Both the position numbers and the translations under genes were made by a program. Shown here one piece after another: positions 20,879-31,385 of a stretch of 64,000 bases of DNA (the stretch's first letter is position 1; each line of letters opens with the position of its first letter). The DNA comes from Pseudomonadota bacterium (GTDB taxonomy: Bacteria > Pseudomonadota > Alphaproteobacteria > Sphingomonadales > Sphingomonadaceae): NCBI GenBank assembly GCA_023457895.1, contig JAEXAY010000032.1, positions 38,103 through 102,102 on the forward strand. Reading direction: 5' to 3'. The notes beneath the pieces were generated by a model. It saw only the letters and a list, made by a program, of their open reading frames with translations, made no database searches and was not told the origin of the DNA.

Positions 20879-21550
20879 TCATTTCCCCCACTCCGCGCGA
20901 TAATCGTGGTTCTCTTTGACCATTTCCTTGAGCGTCGTCGGGCCGCCTTCGGGACAACTGGTCTGGCGGCCAGTCTGCGAACCGATCTTCGGCTGCTTGC
21001 CGTTGGCGAGATCGTCGAGCACCGCGCTCATGCTGTCATAGGTCAGGTCTTCATAATTGTCGTCGTTGATCTGGACCATCGGCGCGTTGGCGCAGGTACC
21101 GAGACATTCAACTTCGGTCAGCGTGAACAAACCATCGGGCGTCGTCTTGCCCTTGACCAGCCCCTTATTCTTGCAAGCGGCCAGCACATCGTCGGAGCCG
21201 CGCAGCATGCACGGCGTCGTGCCACACACCTGGACATGAAATTTGCCGACCGGCGCAAGGTTATACATGGTGTAGAAGGTCGCAACCTCGAACACGCGCA
21301 TATAAGGCATGCCAAGCTGGTTCGCGACATATTCCATCACCGGAATGGGCAGCCAGCCTTGGGTTCCGGTTTCTGCACCGACCTGCCGCTGGGCAAGGTC
21401 GAGCAGGCCCATGACCGCCGATGCCTGCCGGCCATTCGGATAATGCAGGATCAATTCCTTGGCGCGGACCGAATTCTCCTTGGTCCACGCGAAATTGCCC
21501 CAGCGTGCGCGGGTTTCCTGTTCATCGGGAAGATGTGCTGCGTCAGCCAT
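20879..21550 (-). CDS. nuoE: NADH-quinone oxidoreductase subunit E
   Basis: A 223-residue thioredoxin-fold subunit carrying the 2Fe-2S cluster N1a. The ligands appear as CGTTPC and CLGTC, spaced as in the family. The opening (ARWGNFAWTKEN) and EVATFYTMYNLAPVGKFHVQ are typical. The C-terminal ~45 residues (from KIGSQTGRQTSCPEGGPTTL) form the extra tail often seen in alphaproteobacteria. Confidence 0.97.
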   Translation of the reverse strand: MADAAHLPDEQETRARWGNFAWTKENSVRAKELILHYPNGRQASAVMGLLDLAQRQVGAETGTQGWLPIPVMEYVANQLGMPYMRVFEVATFYTMYNLAPVGKFHVQVCGTTPCMLRGSDDVLAACKNKGLVKGKTTPDGLFTLTEVECLGTCANAPMVQINDDNYEDLTYDSMSAVLDDLANGKQPKIGSQTGRQTSCPEGGPTTLKEMVKENHDYRAEWGK

Positions 21551-21570
21551 ATCTTAGTTCCGAACCTTCA

Positions 21571-22806
21571 TTAGCGGTCGCACTCCCCGAACACGGCGTC
21601 GATGGCGCCGAGGATGGCGGTGGCGTCGGCGAGCATGTGACCCTTGCACATCATGTCCATCGCCTGGAGGTGGCTGAACATGGTCGGGCGGATCTTGCAG
21701 CGATAGGGTTTGTTGGACCCGTCGCTGACCAGATAGACGCCGAATTCGCCCTTGGGGCTTTCGGTCGCGACATAGACTTCGCCCGCCGGCACGTGGAAGC
21801 CTTCGGTGTAGAGCTTGAAATGGTGGATCAGAGCTTCCATCGAGCGCTTCATCTCGCCGCGCTTGGGCGGCACCACCTTGCGATCAAGGCTCGCGATCGG
21901 GCCTTCGGGCATTTCGTTGAGGCACTGGCGAATGATGCGCGCCGACTGGTAGACTTCCTGCACGCGCACCATGAAGCGGTCGTAGCAGTCGCCGTTGGTG
22001 CCGACCGGGATGTCGAACTCCATGCGGTCATACACATCATAGGGTTGCGACTTGCGCAGATCCCAGGCGATGCCCGAGCCACGGATCATCGGGCCGGAAA
22101 AGCCCATCGCCAGCGCGTCGTCCTTTGCCACCACGGCAATATCGACATTGCGCTGCTTGAAGATGCGGTTGTCGATGACGAGGCTCATCGCATCGGTGAA
22201 CAGCTTGGGCAGACGGTTGTCGACCCAGTCGCCGATATCGGTGAGGAGTTTCAGCGGCACATCCTGATGCACGCCTCCGGGGCGGAACCAGGCCGAGTGC
22301 ATGCGCGCGCCCGAGGCCCGTTCGAAAAAGTTGAGGCAATCCTCGCGCAGCTCGAACACCCACAGGTTCGGCGTCATCGCGCCGACGTCCATGACGTGGC
22401 TGCCGATATTGAGCATATGGTTGCAGATACGGGTCAGTTCGGCGAACAGGACGCGCAGATATTGCGCGCGCAGCGGCACTTCGAGGTTGAGCAGCTTTTC
22501 GATCGCGAGGACATAGCTATATTCCATCGCGAGCGGCGAACAATAATCAAGCCGGTCGAAATAGGGCAGCGCCTGCAGATAGGTCTTGTGTTCGATCAGC
22601 TTTTCGGTGCCGCGATGGAGCAGCCCGACATGCGGATCGACGCGCTCGACAATCTCACCATCAAGCTCAAGAACCATGCGCAGCACGCCGTGCGCCGCCG
22701 GGTGCTGCGGCCCGAAATTGATCGTATAGTTGGTGATTTCGAGATCGCCAGGCGTGGGATCGGCGGCGTCTGGTTTGCCCTCCAGCTCTTCCAGGAAAGT
22801 AGCCAT
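21571..22806 (-). CDS. nuoD: NADH-quinone oxidoreductase subunit D
   Basis: A 411-residue 49-kDa-type subunit, related to hydrogenase large subunits, that lines the quinone site. Conserved stretches are [38 protein letters not shown] and [19 protein letters not shown]. Residues of the quinone pocket (the His of GPQHPAAHG and the Tyr of [10 protein letters not shown]) are present. The ATG overlaps the nuoC stop by 1 nt. Confidence 0.98.
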   Translation of the reverse strand: MATFLEELEGKPDAADPTPGDLEITNYTINFGPQHPAAHGVLRMVLELDGEIVERVDPHVGLLHRGTEKLIEHKTYLQALPYFDRLDYCSPLAMEYSYVLAIEKLLNLEVPLRAQYLRVLFAELTRICNHMLNIGSHVMDVGAMTPNLWVFELREDCLNFFERASGARMHSAWFRPGGVHQDVPLKLLTDIGDWVDNRLPKLFTDAMSLVIDNRIFKQRNVDIAVVAKDDALAMGFSGPMIRGSGIAWDLRKSQPYDVYDRMEFDIPVGTNGDCYDRFMVRVQEVYQSARIIRQCLNEMPEGPIASLDRKVVPPKRGEMKRSMEALIHHFKLYTEGFHVPAGEVYVATESPKGEFGVYLVSDGSNKPYRCKIRPTMFSHLQAMDMMCKGHMLADATAILGAIDAVFGECDR

Positions 22807-23723
22807 TACGCCTTGTCTCCCTTGGGCTTGCGGGTCGTGGTTTTCTTCGCGGCAGGCTTGGCCGCTTTCTTGACAGCCTCGTTCGCCGTCGCCGCGTTGT
22901 CCGCAGCCGGGTTGGGCTCGGCCTTCTTTGTGCGCTTGGGCGCAGCCTTGGCCTTCGCAACCGGCTTTGCCGCGGTCTCATTGGCCTTGGCACCGGCACC
23001 CGTATCTGCTGGCTTCTCCGTCGCCTTGGGCGTTGGCGGCGGCGGCGCAGCGGCGGGCTTGGGCGCGGCCCCAGCCGGAGCCTGCGTCGGCGCACCGGGC
23101 GCAGCGCCGGCCTTTTCGTCGCCGGGCAGAATATATTCCGCGCCTTCCCACGGGCTCATGAAATCGAAGCTGCGAAAATCCTGCGTCAGCTTGACGGGCT
23201 CGTAGACCACGCGCTTTTCGGCCTCTGAATAACGCATTTCGACATAGCCTGTCAGCGGGAAATCCTTGCGGAAGGGATAGCCCTCGAAACCATAATCGGT
23301 AAGAATCCGCCGCAGATCCGGGTGTCCGGCAAACAATACGCCGAACATGTCGAACACCTCGCGCTCAAGCCAGTTTGCGACCGGCCATACGGACACGATC
23401 GACGGCACCGGCGTTTGCTCGTCCGTCGACAACTTGACCCGCAGGCGATGGTTTTTGGTGACGCTGAGGAGATGGTAGCAAACCTCGAACCGTTCGGGCC
23501 GGTCGGGGTAGTCGACCCCGGCGATCTCGACGAGCTGCTGATACGCCATCTCGTCGCGCAGCACCGTCATGCAGCGAACAACATCCGCACGATCGATCGT
23601 CAGCGAAACTTCGCCAACGGCTTCAACCGCGTCAATCAGGCTCGCACCGAGCAGCTTTCCGGCCGCGTCAATAACACCTTCATTGCTCGCATAACGCGGG
23701 GCTGAATGGACGACGTCATTCAT
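22806..23723 (-). CDS. nuoC: NADH-quinone oxidoreductase subunit C with a long basic Ala/Pro/Lys tail
   Basis: A 305-residue 30-kDa-type subunit of the peripheral arm. The core (about 1-200) shows [40 protein letters not shown] and [20 protein letters not shown]. Beyond the normal end ([18 protein letters not shown]) it continues for about 105 residues of low-complexity Ala, Pro and Lys (for example [20 protein letters not shown], ending [14 protein letters not shown]). Most NuoC proteins stop near residue 200-220. The tail is probably disordered and its role is unknown. The start overlaps nuoB by ATGA. Confidence 0.96.
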   Translation of the reverse strand: MNDVVHSAPRYASNEGVIDAAGKLLGASLIDAVEAVGEVSLTIDRADVVRCMTVLRDEMAYQQLVEIAGVDYPDRPERFEVCYHLLSVTKNHRLRVKLSTDEQTPVPSIVSVWPVANWLEREVFDMFGVLFAGHPDLRRILTDYGFEGYPFRKDFPLTGYVEMRYSEAEKRVVYEPVKLTQDFRSFDFMSPWEGAEYILPGDEKAGAAPGAPTQAPAGAAPKPAAAPPPPTPKATEKPADTGAGAKANETAAKPVAKAKAAPKRTKKAEPNPAADNAATANEAVKKAAKPAAKKTTTRKPKGDKA

Positions 23724-24277
23724 CGCTCGATCGTCCCTTCGCGGCGGATTTTGCGCTGCAACTGCATCACGCCATAGAGCAGCGCTTCGGCAGTCGGAGG
23801 GCAGCCCGGCACGTAGATGTCCACGGGGACGATGCGGTCACAGCCGCGCACGACCGAATAGCTATAGTGATAATAGCCGCCGCCATTGGCGCAGCTGCCC
23901 ATCGAGATCACATATTTGGGTTCCGACATCTGGTCGTAAACCTTGCGCAGCGCAGGCGCCATCTTGTTGCAGAGGGTGCCCGCCACGATCATCACGTCGG
24001 ACTGGCGCGGGCTCGCGCGCGGGGCGACACCGAACCGCTCCATGTCATAGCGCGGCATGTTGACGTGGATCATCTCGACCGCGCAGCAGGCAAGGCCAAA
24101 GGTCATCCACCACAGCGAGCCCGTGCGCGCCCACTGGAACAGATCCTCGGTCGAGGTGACAAGGAAGCCCTTGTCATTCACTTCGCCGGACAGGTCGTTG
24201 AAAAAGGCCTGATCGGGCATCGTGCCGGGCTTGACCGGCAGGCGCGCGATTTCGTCAGGTGAAAGCTCTACTCCCAA
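23720..24277 (-). CDS. nuoB: NADH-quinone oxidoreductase subunit B
   Basis: A 185-residue subunit that binds the terminal 4Fe-4S cluster N2, the electron donor to quinone. The cluster ligands are seen in [20 protein letters not shown] (adjacent Cys pair), [20 protein letters not shown] and [14 protein letters not shown]. It overlaps the end of nuoA by 10 nt. Confidence 0.98.
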   Translation of the reverse strand: MGVELSPDEIARLPVKPGTMPDQAFFNDLSGEVNDKGFLVTSTEDLFQWARTGSLWWMTFGLACCAVEMIHVNMPRYDMERFGVAPRASPRQSDVMIVAGTLCNKMAPALRKVYDQMSEPKYVISMGSCANGGGYYHYSYSVVRGCDRIVPVDIYVPGCPPTAEALLYGVMQLQRKIRREGTIER

Positions 24278-24642
24278 TCGAGTGCTCCCTTTTTCCAGGC
24301 ATAGGCAAGGCCAAGCGCAAGCTCGGCGAGAAAGATCATCATCGTCGCCCAGCCCGCCCAGCCGATATCCTTAAGGCTGACAGCCCAGGGAAACAGAAAC
24401 GCGGCTTCAAGGTCGAAGATGATGAAGAGAATGGCGATGAGATAGAAACGCACGTCGAACTGCGCACGGCTGTCCTCGAAGGCTGGAAAGCCGCACTCAT
24501 ATTCGCTGAGCTTTTCCGGGTCCGGCTTGTGCGAACCGGTCATCCGTCCGACGGCCATCGGCAGGAAGACAAATGCCGCCGAGAGCGCCAACGCAATTCC
24601 GAGGAACAGCAGGATTGGCAGATATTGTGACAGATCGGTCAA
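24268..24642 (-). CDS. nuoA: NADH-quinone oxidoreductase subunit A (TTG start)
   Basis: A 124-residue, three-helix membrane subunit of complex I. The signature [20 protein letters not shown] and [20 protein letters not shown] is complete. The start codon is TTG at 24642, with AGGGG 6 nt before it; homology ([17 protein letters not shown]) begins exactly there. This is the first gene of the complex I operon. The operon promoter should lie in the 24643-24785 gap, but I cannot place it with confidence. Confidence 0.96.
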   Translation of the reverse strand: MTDLSQYLPILLFLGIALALSAAFVFLPMAVGRMTGSHKPDPEKLSEYECGFPAFEDSRAQFDVRFYLIAILFIIFDLEAAFLFPWAVSLKDIGWAGWATMMIFLAELALGLAYAWKKGALDWE

Positions 24643-24785
24643 AATACGCCCCTTTTTGGCGGTTATCGTTTATTCATTCGCATCACCAAATCCCTGACAG
24701 ACTCAGTGCCTTGCCTCTAGGACGGCTGCCCGCCCGGAGCAAGCCTCAAAGGCCGGAAAATTCGCCTTATTCAATAGCCGATGGT

Positions 24786-25601
24786 CTAACGCAGCGCCCC
24801 TGCGACCAGCTTGTGCAGCTTGGAATGGAGTGCATCGTTCGAGGCGAGAAATTCGCTGCGAGCCATATATTTGTCGCCGCCGCGATAATCCGTGACGAAA
24901 CCGCCCGCTTCTCTGACAATCAGGAGTCCGGCCGCCACGTCCCACGACTGAAGTTCTGATTCCCAGAAACCGTCAAAGCGACCCGACGCCAGCCACGCAA
25001 GATCGAGCGAGGCTGCGCCGAACCGGCGGATGCCCGCTACTTCGGGAGCGATCGCTCCAAAAATTCTACTCCACTGCGCCATGTCGCCATGCCCCATGTA
25101 GGGAATCCCGGTCGCGATCAGTGCCTCGTTGAGGTTTCGCCGTGCCGAGACCCGGAGGCGCCGGTCATGGAGCCACGCACCCCGCCCTTTTTCCGCCCAG
25201 AAGCTTTCATCGGTCAGCGGCTGATATACGAGCGCGGTCGTGACCTCGCCCCAGCCCCCGCCGGGTTTCGGTTCCTGCGCCGCGATCGAGATTGCGAAAT
25301 GCGGAATCGAGTGGAGGAAGTTGGAGGTGCCGTCGAGCGGATCAATCACCCAGCGCGGTTTGCCGGGCGCGCCCTCGATTTCGCCCGCTTCTTCCATCAA
25401 GAAACCCCAGTCGGGGCGCGCTTTGAGCAATTCGTCATACAGCGTGCGTTCGGCGCGCTGGTCGGCCTTGGAGACAAAATCCGCCGGCCCCTTGGCCGAA
25501 ACCTGAAGATGCTCGATTTCACCAAAGTCGCGGCGCAGACGTGCGCCCGCCTTGCGGGCTGCGCGTTCCATAACGGTGAGGAGGCCGGATAGGGCTGCCA
25601 T
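24786..25601 (-). CDS. Inositol monophosphatase family protein
   Basis: A 271-residue Mg-dependent sugar/inositol phosphatase (SuhB/CysQ superfamily). Metal-binding motifs are FLMEEAGEIEG, WVIDPLDGTSNFLHSIPHFA and the C-terminal SWDVAAGLLIVREAGG. The start at 25601 (MAALSGLLTVMERAARKAGA) matches the family; the longer open frame would run into a repeat. The true substrate cannot be told from sequence. Inositol-1-phosphate or a related sugar phosphate is likely, and SuhB of this type also helps ribosome assembly in some bacteria. Confidence 0.9.
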   Translation of the reverse strand: MAALSGLLTVMERAARKAGARLRRDFGEIEHLQVSAKGPADFVSKADQRAERTLYDELLKARPDWGFLMEEAGEIEGAPGKPRWVIDPLDGTSNFLHSIPHFAISIAAQEPKPGGGWGEVTTALVYQPLTDESFWAEKGRGAWLHDRRLRVSARRNLNEALIATGIPYMGHGDMAQWSRIFGAIAPEVAGIRRFGAASLDLAWLASGRFDGFWESELQSWDVAAGLLIVREAGGFVTDYRGGDKYMARSEFLASNDALHSKLHKLVAGALR

Positions 25602-25608
25602 ATCAATT

Positions 25609-25710
25609 CTCCCCCCTCCCGTTTGCAGGAGGGGCCGGGGGTGGGTTTGCAAACAACGGCCGGGGCGGAATGAAGTCCACCCCTAACCTCTCCCGCGAGC
25701 GGGAGGGGAA
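25609..25710. repeat. Intergenic palindromic repeat, CTCCC-type
   Basis: The element runs from CTCCCCCCTCCCGTTTGCAG through GGGGCCGGGGGTGGG to ACCCCTAACCTCTCCCGCG and GCGGGAGGGG. It consists of nested complementary C-rich and G-rich blocks. This design is widespread between genes in sphingomonads and other GC-rich bacteria. It lies between efp and the phosphatase gene. Confidence 0.7.
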
Positions 25711-25715
25711 TCTTA

Positions 25716-26279
25716 TCAGTCCGCGCGCTTCACATATTCGCGGTCATAGACGTCGACGATGATGCGCGTGCCGCTTTCGATATGCGGCGGCACCATGATG
25801 CGCACGCCATTGTCGAGCACGGCGGGCTTGTACGAAGAAGAGGCGGTCTGTCCCTTCACCACGGCGTCGGCTTCGACGATGGTGGCCTCGACCTGATCGG
25901 GCAGTTCGACCGAAATCGGGCGCTCTTCCCACAGTTCGAGCATCACGTCCATGCCGTCCTGGAGGAAGTCCGCGGCCTCGCCGACCACGTCGCGGTCGAT
26001 ATTGATCTGTTCGTAGCTGTCCTTGTCCATGAACACCAGGCTGTCGCCTTCAGCGTAGAGATACTGGAAATCCTTGGTATCGAGCCGCACCTTCTCGACC
26101 GTATCGGCGCTGCGGAAGCGCACATTGGTCTTGCGGCCGTCGATCAGGTTCTTCATTTCGACCTGCATGAAGGCGCCGCCCTTGCCCGGCTGGGTGTGCT
26201 GGATCTTGGCAACCTTCCAGATGCCGCCTTCATATTCAAGGATATTGCCGGGACGGATATCGACGCCGCTGATTTTCAT
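25716..26279 (-). CDS. efp: Elongation factor P
   Basis: A 187-residue three-domain OB-fold factor that rescues ribosomes stalled at polyproline. The N-terminal KOW-like domain holds the tip Lys in [17 protein letters not shown], the residue that is modified in many bacteria. The C-terminal signature [20 protein letters not shown] is complete. Length is standard. Confidence 0.97.
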   Translation of the reverse strand: MKISGVDIRPGNILEYEGGIWKVAKIQHTQPGKGGAFMQVEMKNLIDGRKTNVRFRSADTVEKVRLDTKDFQYLYAEGDSLVFMDKDSYEQINIDRDVVGEAADFLQDGMDVMLELWEERPISVELPDQVEATIVEADAVVKGQTASSSYKPAVLDNGVRIMVPPHIESGTRIIVDVYDREYVKRAD

Positions 26280-26379
26280 GGGAGTTATCTCGCTGTGATG
26301 GAAAGAGCCGCACGGCTGCCGCCGCGTTGTGCCGCGCCTTTATAGGGGAGCAGAACGAAGCGCAAGCCTTGTGCCAATC

Positions 26380-27075
26380 CTATTGCCGTGCGGTGAGGAG
26401 CGGATAGGGGTTGACGGCTGTGCCCTCTGACCAGCTCGCGTCGGGCTCCGTCTGCATGACCGCAAAATGGAGATGCGGGCCATCGGGGCTCGCATTGCCC
26501 GAATAGCCCACCGTGCCGATGGGATCACCCGCCTTCAATGTCATCTTCTCGCGCAGGGATGCAGCGTAGGCATCCAGATGCGCATAATAATAAACGATCC
26601 GGCGATCCGGTGAGCGGACATATACAGTATGCCCGCCCTTTTCGCTTTCCCAGATTTTCTCAACCGTGCCCGGGGCCGCGGCGATGACCGGCGTACCAAG
26701 CGGCGACATGATGTCGATAGCATCATGCACCCGCTCCCCTTCCTCGCGCGCATCATTGAAGGTGTCCCGCAGATCCTGCGCCTTTACCCCGACGACGGGA
26801 ATGGCAAGCGCGCCGATGCGGACAGGCGTCACGCTGTTCAGCTTGACCCGTTTTGCTGGCGCTAGGGCAGCGATATCCGCGCCGGGATCAACTCCGGTGT
26901 TTGTCGGGTTGCTGGGTAGCGGCTGTGGCGCCGCAACCGCCGCTGGGATATTCCCCTTATCCGATTGGCCGTTCAGGCCGAACAGGTCATAGGCGATCAC
27001 CCAATAGGCCGAAGTTGCCGCAGCCGTCACCACCGCCGTCGCGATGGTGATGCGGACCTTTTCGAGCCAGTTCAT
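26380..27075 (-). CDS. M23 family (LytM-like) metallopeptidase
   Basis: A 231-residue membrane-anchored protein. An N-terminal hydrophobic helix (ITIATAVVTAAATSAYWVIA) is followed by a Pro-rich linker and a C-terminal M23 domain. The Zn-ligand motifs are HDAIDIMSPLGTPV and SPDGPHLHFAVM. It would cleave peptide cross-links of peptidoglycan in the periplasm, or regulate an amidase. The start at 27075 (MNWLEK) is chosen because GGGAG lies ~11 nt upstream and it puts the helix near the N-terminus; ATG 27093 is the alternative. It is 20 nt downstream of the L,D-transpeptidase gene, forming a cell-wall pair. Confidence 0.88.
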   Translation of the reverse strand: MNWLEKVRITIATAVVTAAATSAYWVIAYDLFGLNGQSDKGNIPAAVAAPQPLPSNPTNTGVDPGADIAALAPAKRVKLNSVTPVRIGALAIPVVGVKAQDLRDTFNDAREEGERVHDAIDIMSPLGTPVIAAAPGTVEKIWESEKGGHTVYVRSPDRRIVYYYAHLDAYAASLREKMTLKAGDPIGTVGYSGNASPDGPHLHFAVMQTEPDASWSEGTAVNPYPLLTARQ

Positions 27076-27095
27076 GGGCACCCGCTCTCCCATAT

Positions 27096-28319
27096 TTACG
27101 CTTCGAACAGGACCTGAGTTCCCGGCTTCACCATCAGCGCAAGCCGGGCGGCATCCCAGTTGGTAAGGCGCACGCAGCCGTGGCTTTCCGCCCGGCCGAT
27201 CGTCTCGGGAGAGGGCGTGCCGTGGATACCGTAATGTGGTTTATTGATGTCGATCCACACCACGCCGACCGGACTGTTCGGCCCCGCCGGCATCTTGACC
27301 TTGGGCTTGTCGTTGCTGACGTCCCAGAAGAGTTCGGGGTTGTAGTTGAAAGTCGGATTGTAGGCGACGCCGTTGACCTTCCATTCGCCAAGCGGCAGCG
27401 GGTCATGTTTCGATCCCATCGTGGCGGTGAACTGGACCAGCATCTTCCCCGCCTCGTCATAGGCGCGGAGCGTACCCTTGGATTTCGAGACGACGACTTT
27501 GGCCGCTTTGGGCTGCTCAGTGGCAACGCCGAGATGGGCGAGCGTCTGCTTCCAGTTGGCGTCCATCCCTTCGATCCTGGTGATGGCATCGCCGCCGATA
27601 TTGGGAACACGGATTTTTTGGCCGGCGGTGAGCGTAAGCTCACCCGGTTTTGCCGCATTCGCCTGGTCCGCAGCCGGAACCACTTTTTCTACCGGTTTGC
27701 CGTCTGCGCGTTCATTATGCGGCGGAGCAGAGGCGGCCGTTGCACCCAAGGCGGGGTTCAGTTCTGCGAGGGCAGCTGGCGTCGTGTGGAAACGCTCCGC
27801 CAACGCTTCCATCGCATTTTCATAGGCAAGTGCGGGGAGCTTGCCCTTGGCTTGCGCGTCGGCCGGAATTTTGACGAATTGCTGGTCGAGAAATTCCTGC
27901 GGGATGGTCACCATACGGGTTGCGGGCAGATTTTTCTGTTTGAGGATCGCCGCAGTCGTCGCCTCGTCGAGCTTGCCGGATTGCGGCAGCTCATTGGCTT
28001 CCTGAAAGCCCTTTATCGCATTGACGGTCGACATCCCCATCTTGTCGTCGATCACGCCAGGCGCAAAGCCGAGCCGGTCGAGCAGCACCTGCGCCTGCAT
28101 CACCGGGCGCTGCTTGTCCTCGGCTTCCGTCGCGGCGACATCGTCATGCGAGGCGAAGGCGGACTCGACGCTGTTAAGCTGGGGTGCGGCCGTATTGGCC
28201 GCAGCAGGCGTCGCCGACTTTTGTTCCGGCACGGCTGCGGGAGCGAAATTGCAGGCTGCCAGCGCGAGCGCCGGAATTGCCGTGCCGGCAAGTGCAAAGC
28301 GGTGGAATGACGAAATCAT
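27096..28319 (-). CDS. L,D-transpeptidase lipoprotein with peptidoglycan-binding domain
   Basis: A 407-residue protein. The signal peptide ends in a lipobox (ALALAACNF), so it is probably a lipoprotein. A PG_binding_1-like domain follows (VMQAQVLLDRLGFAPGVIDD ... MGMSTVNAIKGFQEANELPQ), then a long linker with a LysM-like segment. The C-terminal YkuD domain has the catalytic motif HGTPSPETIGRAESHGCVRL with its Cys. Family members make 3-3 cross-links in peptidoglycan or attach proteins to it. GAGGGG lies 6 nt before the chosen ATG. Confidence 0.92.
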   Translation of the reverse strand: MISSFHRFALAGTAIPALALAACNFAPAAVPEQKSATPAAANTAAPQLNSVESAFASHDDVAATEAEDKQRPVMQAQVLLDRLGFAPGVIDDKMGMSTVNAIKGFQEANELPQSGKLDEATTAAILKQKNLPATRMVTIPQEFLDQQFVKIPADAQAKGKLPALAYENAMEALAERFHTTPAALAELNPALGATAASAPPHNERADGKPVEKVVPAADQANAAKPGELTLTAGQKIRVPNIGGDAITRIEGMDANWKQTLAHLGVATEQPKAAKVVVSKSKGTLRAYDEAGKMLVQFTATMGSKHDPLPLGEWKVNGVAYNPTFNYNPELFWDVSNDKPKVKMPAGPNSPVGVVWIDINKPHYGIHGTPSPETIGRAESHGCVRLTNWDAARLALMVKPGTQVLFEA

Positions 28320-28383
28320 GAGCAACCCCTCATCAGTTTTTTCTGTTGAGGACGCTAACGAGCCGCTGCGCTTTTGGGTTCCG

Positions 28384-29100
28384 TCAGTCCGTGCTGGCGA
28401 GAATGTCCGTAAAGGCTTTCACCCCGGCGGCCGGCCCCTCCGGATGCTGCCACACGGCCGCAGAGACAGCGAGAAAATCGGCACCGGCTTCGATCAGCGG
28501 ACGCGCATTCTCCGGTGTAATTCCGCCGATCGCAACGCAGGGCAGTTCAAACAAGGTCGTCCACCAGCCGAGGATCGACGGGTCCGGACGGTGCGTGGTT
28601 TCCTTGGTCGCGGTGGGATAGAAAGCACCGAACGCGACATAATCGGCGCCCGCCTCGCCCGCTTCCATCGCAAGATGGCGGCTGTCGTGGCAGGTCACGC
28701 CGATCTGGATCGACGGGCCGAGCAGCCTGCGGGCTTCGCGCGGGTCGCCATCCCCCTGCCCCAGATGGACGCCGTCGGCATCAACTTCCTTCACCAGATC
28801 CATACGATCATTGAGGATGAACGCGACATCATGTTTGCGGCAGATGGACAGTAACGTCCCGCAGGCGGCAACAATGTCCGCGTCAGCGGCATCCTTGAGC
28901 CGCAACTGAAACGCCGCGACCGGACCAGCGCCGAGTGCCGCATCGAGTTTCCCCGCGAAATCGTCCAGCAAAATGGCCGGACTGATCAGATAAAGCTGGC
29001 AGGGCGGGCGCCGCGTATCGCGCTCGAATTGTTCGGCGAAATCGGGCGCAAGCTTTTCGGGGTCAAAATCCGTTTCCGGATCAAAATCATTCTCACTCAT
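28384..29100 (-). CDS. thiE: Thiamine-phosphate synthase
   Basis: A 238-residue TIM-barrel enzyme that joins the pyrimidine and thiazole phosphates of thiamine. Recognisable parts are [39 protein letters not shown] and the phosphate-binding end [19 protein letters not shown]. About 30 acidic residues precede the barrel ([20 protein letters not shown]), which is unusual. It is the last gene of the tkt-gap-pgk-fba run, 47 nt after fba; there is no sign of other thiamine genes nearby. Confidence 0.93.
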   Translation of the reverse strand: MSENDFDPETDFDPEKLAPDFAEQFERDTRRPPCQLYLISPAILLDDFAGKLDAALGAGPVAAFQLRLKDAADADIVAACGTLLSICRKHDVAFILNDRMDLVKEVDADGVHLGQGDGDPREARRLLGPSIQIGVTCHDSRHLAMEAGEAGADYVAFGAFYPTATKETTHRPDPSILGWWTTLFELPCVAIGGITPENARPLIEAGADFLAVSAAVWQHPEGPAAGVKAFTDILASTD

Positions 29101-29147
29101 GGCGCGGCGATAGCGGCTTCGCTCCGCCGCGCCAAGAGAGCTGTGTA

Positions 29148-30041
29148 TTACGCCTTCACCGTCGAGGCAGTGTGAATCTCGTCGATTGCCTGGCCGAGCG
29201 AGCTGTTGAATTCCTCGTCGCTCATGCCGTGCTTAAGATCGTTGAGCAGGGCGCGGCTGAAGCTCGCGATCATGCCCTTGTTCTTGGCCAGTTCGGTGCA
29301 GGCTTCGCCGCGCGAGAAACCGCCCGACAGCGCTACCAGACGCGCAACGCGCGGGTGGTCGACGAGGCTGTCATAAAGGCCGGGCTTGGCGGGGATCGAC
29401 AGCTTGAGCATGACCTTGTCGTCGCCCGGCATCGCATCGAGCGCCTTGGTCAGTTCTTCGAGCAGGATCTGGTCGCTTTCGGCGCGGTCGGCGCTCTTGA
29501 TGTTCACTTCGGGTTCGATGATCGGCACGAGGCCCTTGGCGAGCACCTTTTGGCCGACTTCAAACTGCTGCTTGACCACCGCCGCGATGCCTTCGCGGTT
29601 GGCGGCGTTGATCACCGAGCGTTCCTTGGTGCCGACGACGCCGAGGCTCTTGGCGCGGTCGAGCAGCGCGTCGAGTTCGGGCATCGGCTTCATCATCTGG
29701 ACGCCATTGGCTTCGTCTTCGAGGCCCTTGTCGATCTTGATGAAGGGGAGCACGCCCTTGTCGAGCAGCGCGGTCGGCGTCGGCTTGCCGGCGACCTCGC
29801 CGTCCATGGTGCGCTCGAACAGGATCGCGCCCAAAATCTTGCCGCCGTCGAATGCGGGCGAGGTGATGATGCGGCTGCGCATGTCGTGGATGAGGCCGAA
29901 CATTTCTTCCTCATTGCTCCAGGCGCTTTCTTCGACGCCATAGCCCTTGAGCGCTTTCGGCGTCGAACCGCCCGACTGGTCGAGCGCGGCGATAAAGCCC
30001 TGGCCGGTAGCGATTTTGTCGAGTGTCTTGCTGTCAACCAT
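29148..30041 (-). CDS. Class I fructose-bisphosphate aldolase
   Basis: A 297-residue aldolase of the bacterial class I type that uses a Schiff-base Lys and no metal. It splits fructose 1,6-bisphosphate into two triose phosphates. Family motifs are [20 protein letters not shown] near the N-terminus, [40 protein letters not shown] and [19 protein letters not shown]. The start at 30041 ([15 protein letters not shown]) has AGAGGA at normal spacing. It lies in the glycolytic cluster after pgk. Confidence 0.94.
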   Translation of the reverse strand: MVDSKTLDKIATGQGFIAALDQSGGSTPKALKGYGVEESAWSNEEEMFGLIHDMRSRIITSPAFDGGKILGAILFERTMDGEVAGKPTPTALLDKGVLPFIKIDKGLEDEANGVQMMKPMPELDALLDRAKSLGVVGTKERSVINAANREGIAAVVKQQFEVGQKVLAKGLVPIIEPEVNIKSADRAESDQILLEELTKALDAMPGDDKVMLKLSIPAKPGLYDSLVDHPRVARLVALSGGFSRGEACTELAKNKGMIASFSRALLNDLKHGMSDEEFNSSLGQAIDEIHTASTVKA

Positions 30042-30130
30042 GAAACATTCCTCTTTGCATTCGTATGTGAACGATCGTGCGCGCGAGCATAGCAGCGGTC
30101 GCGCGGCGCGGGCAAATCCGGCCCGCAGTT

Positions 30131-31330
30131 TTAGCTGGTCTTGAGAGCTTCTACCCCCGGCAGCGGCTTGCCTTCCATCCATTCGAGGAACGCGCCGCCC
30201 GCCGTCGAGACAAAGGTGAAGTCATCCGCCACGCCCGCATGGTTGAGCGCCGCGACGGTATCGCCGCCGCCCGCGACCGACACCAAAGAACCTTCCTCCG
30301 TCAGCGCCGCGGCGGTTTTCGCGAGCGCCACCGTCGCCATATCAAATGGCGGGATCTCGAACGCACCGAGCGGGCCGTTCCACACCAGTGTCTTGCAGGT
30401 CTTGAGCACGTCGCCGAGCGCCTCGACAGCCGCAGGGCCGATATCGAGGATCATCTCGTCGGCCGCGACTTCATGCACATTGGCGACGCGGCTCGGAGCA
30501 TTGGCGGCAAATTCCTTCGCGACCACCACATCATAGGGAAGATGGACGGTGCATCCGGCCTTGTCAGCGGCATCGAGGATCGCGTTCGCGGTGTCCCTGA
30601 GGTCGTGCTCGCACAGCGACTTGCCGACATCGACGCCGCGGGCGGAGAGGAAGGTGTTGGCCATGCCGCCGCCGATGATCAGGTGATCGACCTGCTTGAC
30701 GAGGTTTTGCAGTACATCGAGCTTGGTCGACACCTTGGCGCCGCCCACCACGGCCGCGACCGGATGCTCCGGATTACCGAGCGCCTGTTCGAGCGCGTTG
30801 AGTTCGGCTTCCATCGCGCGTCCGGCAAAGGCGGGCAATTTGTGGGCCAGCCCCTCGGTCGAGGCGTGCGCGCGGTGCGCCGCGGAAAAGGCGTCGTTGA
30901 CATAGAGGTCGCCGACCGCCGCCATCGCGTCGACCAGTGCGGGATCATTCTTCTCTTCGCCGGCATGAAAACGGGTATTTTCCATCACCGCGATATCGCC
31001 CGGGCGCAGCACCGCGACGCCATCGAGCGCGCCCTGCCCCGCGCAATCGGGGATGAACATGATGCTGCGGCCGAGCACGTCCTCGATGCCGCCGACCACA
31101 AGGCTCAGCGACATGTTGGGGTTCTTCTGGCCCTTGGGACGCCCAAAGTGCGACAGCAAGAGCACATAGGCCCCGCGATCGGCGAGATCGAGAATGGTGG
31201 GCGCCGCGGCACGGATACGCGTATCGTCGGCCACCGATCCATCGTTCAAGGGGACGTTGAAATCGACGCGCACCAGCACACGCTTGCCCTGGATGTCGCC
31301 CATATCGTCGAGGGTCTTGAAGCTCGCCAT
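30131..31330 (-). CDS. pgk: Phosphoglycerate kinase
   Basis: A 399-residue two-domain kinase of lower glycolysis and gluconeogenesis. Signatures are [54 protein letters not shown] and the nucleotide end [20 protein letters not shown]. The start at 31330 ([12 protein letters not shown]) is preferred because GGGAG sits 7 nt upstream, whereas the ATG two codons earlier would be too close to it. Confidence 0.97.
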   Translation of the reverse strand: MASFKTLDDMGDIQGKRVLVRVDFNVPLNDGSVADDTRIRAAAPTILDLADRGAYVLLLSHFGRPKGQKNPNMSLSLVVGGIEDVLGRSIMFIPDCAGQGALDGVAVLRPGDIAVMENTRFHAGEEKNDPALVDAMAAVGDLYVNDAFSAAHRAHASTEGLAHKLPAFAGRAMEAELNALEQALGNPEHPVAAVVGGAKVSTKLDVLQNLVKQVDHLIIGGGMANTFLSARGVDVGKSLCEHDLRDTANAILDAADKAGCTVHLPYDVVVAKEFAANAPSRVANVHEVAADEMILDIGPAAVEALGDVLKTCKTLVWNGPLGAFEIPPFDMATVALAKTAAALTEEGSLVSVAGGGDTVAALNHAGVADDFTFVSTAGGAFLEWMEGKPLPGVEALKTS

Positions 31331-31385
31331 TTTCATACTCCCAACGCCCACCCCTGTCCGTTCGGACTTGATCTGGGCAAAGTCC

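Noticed and set aside
21421..23205. A 594-codon plus-strand frame opposite nuoD/nuoC
   Set aside because: Covers two conserved genes in antisense; the hydrophobic tail mirrors the Ala/Pro/Lys tail of nuoC.
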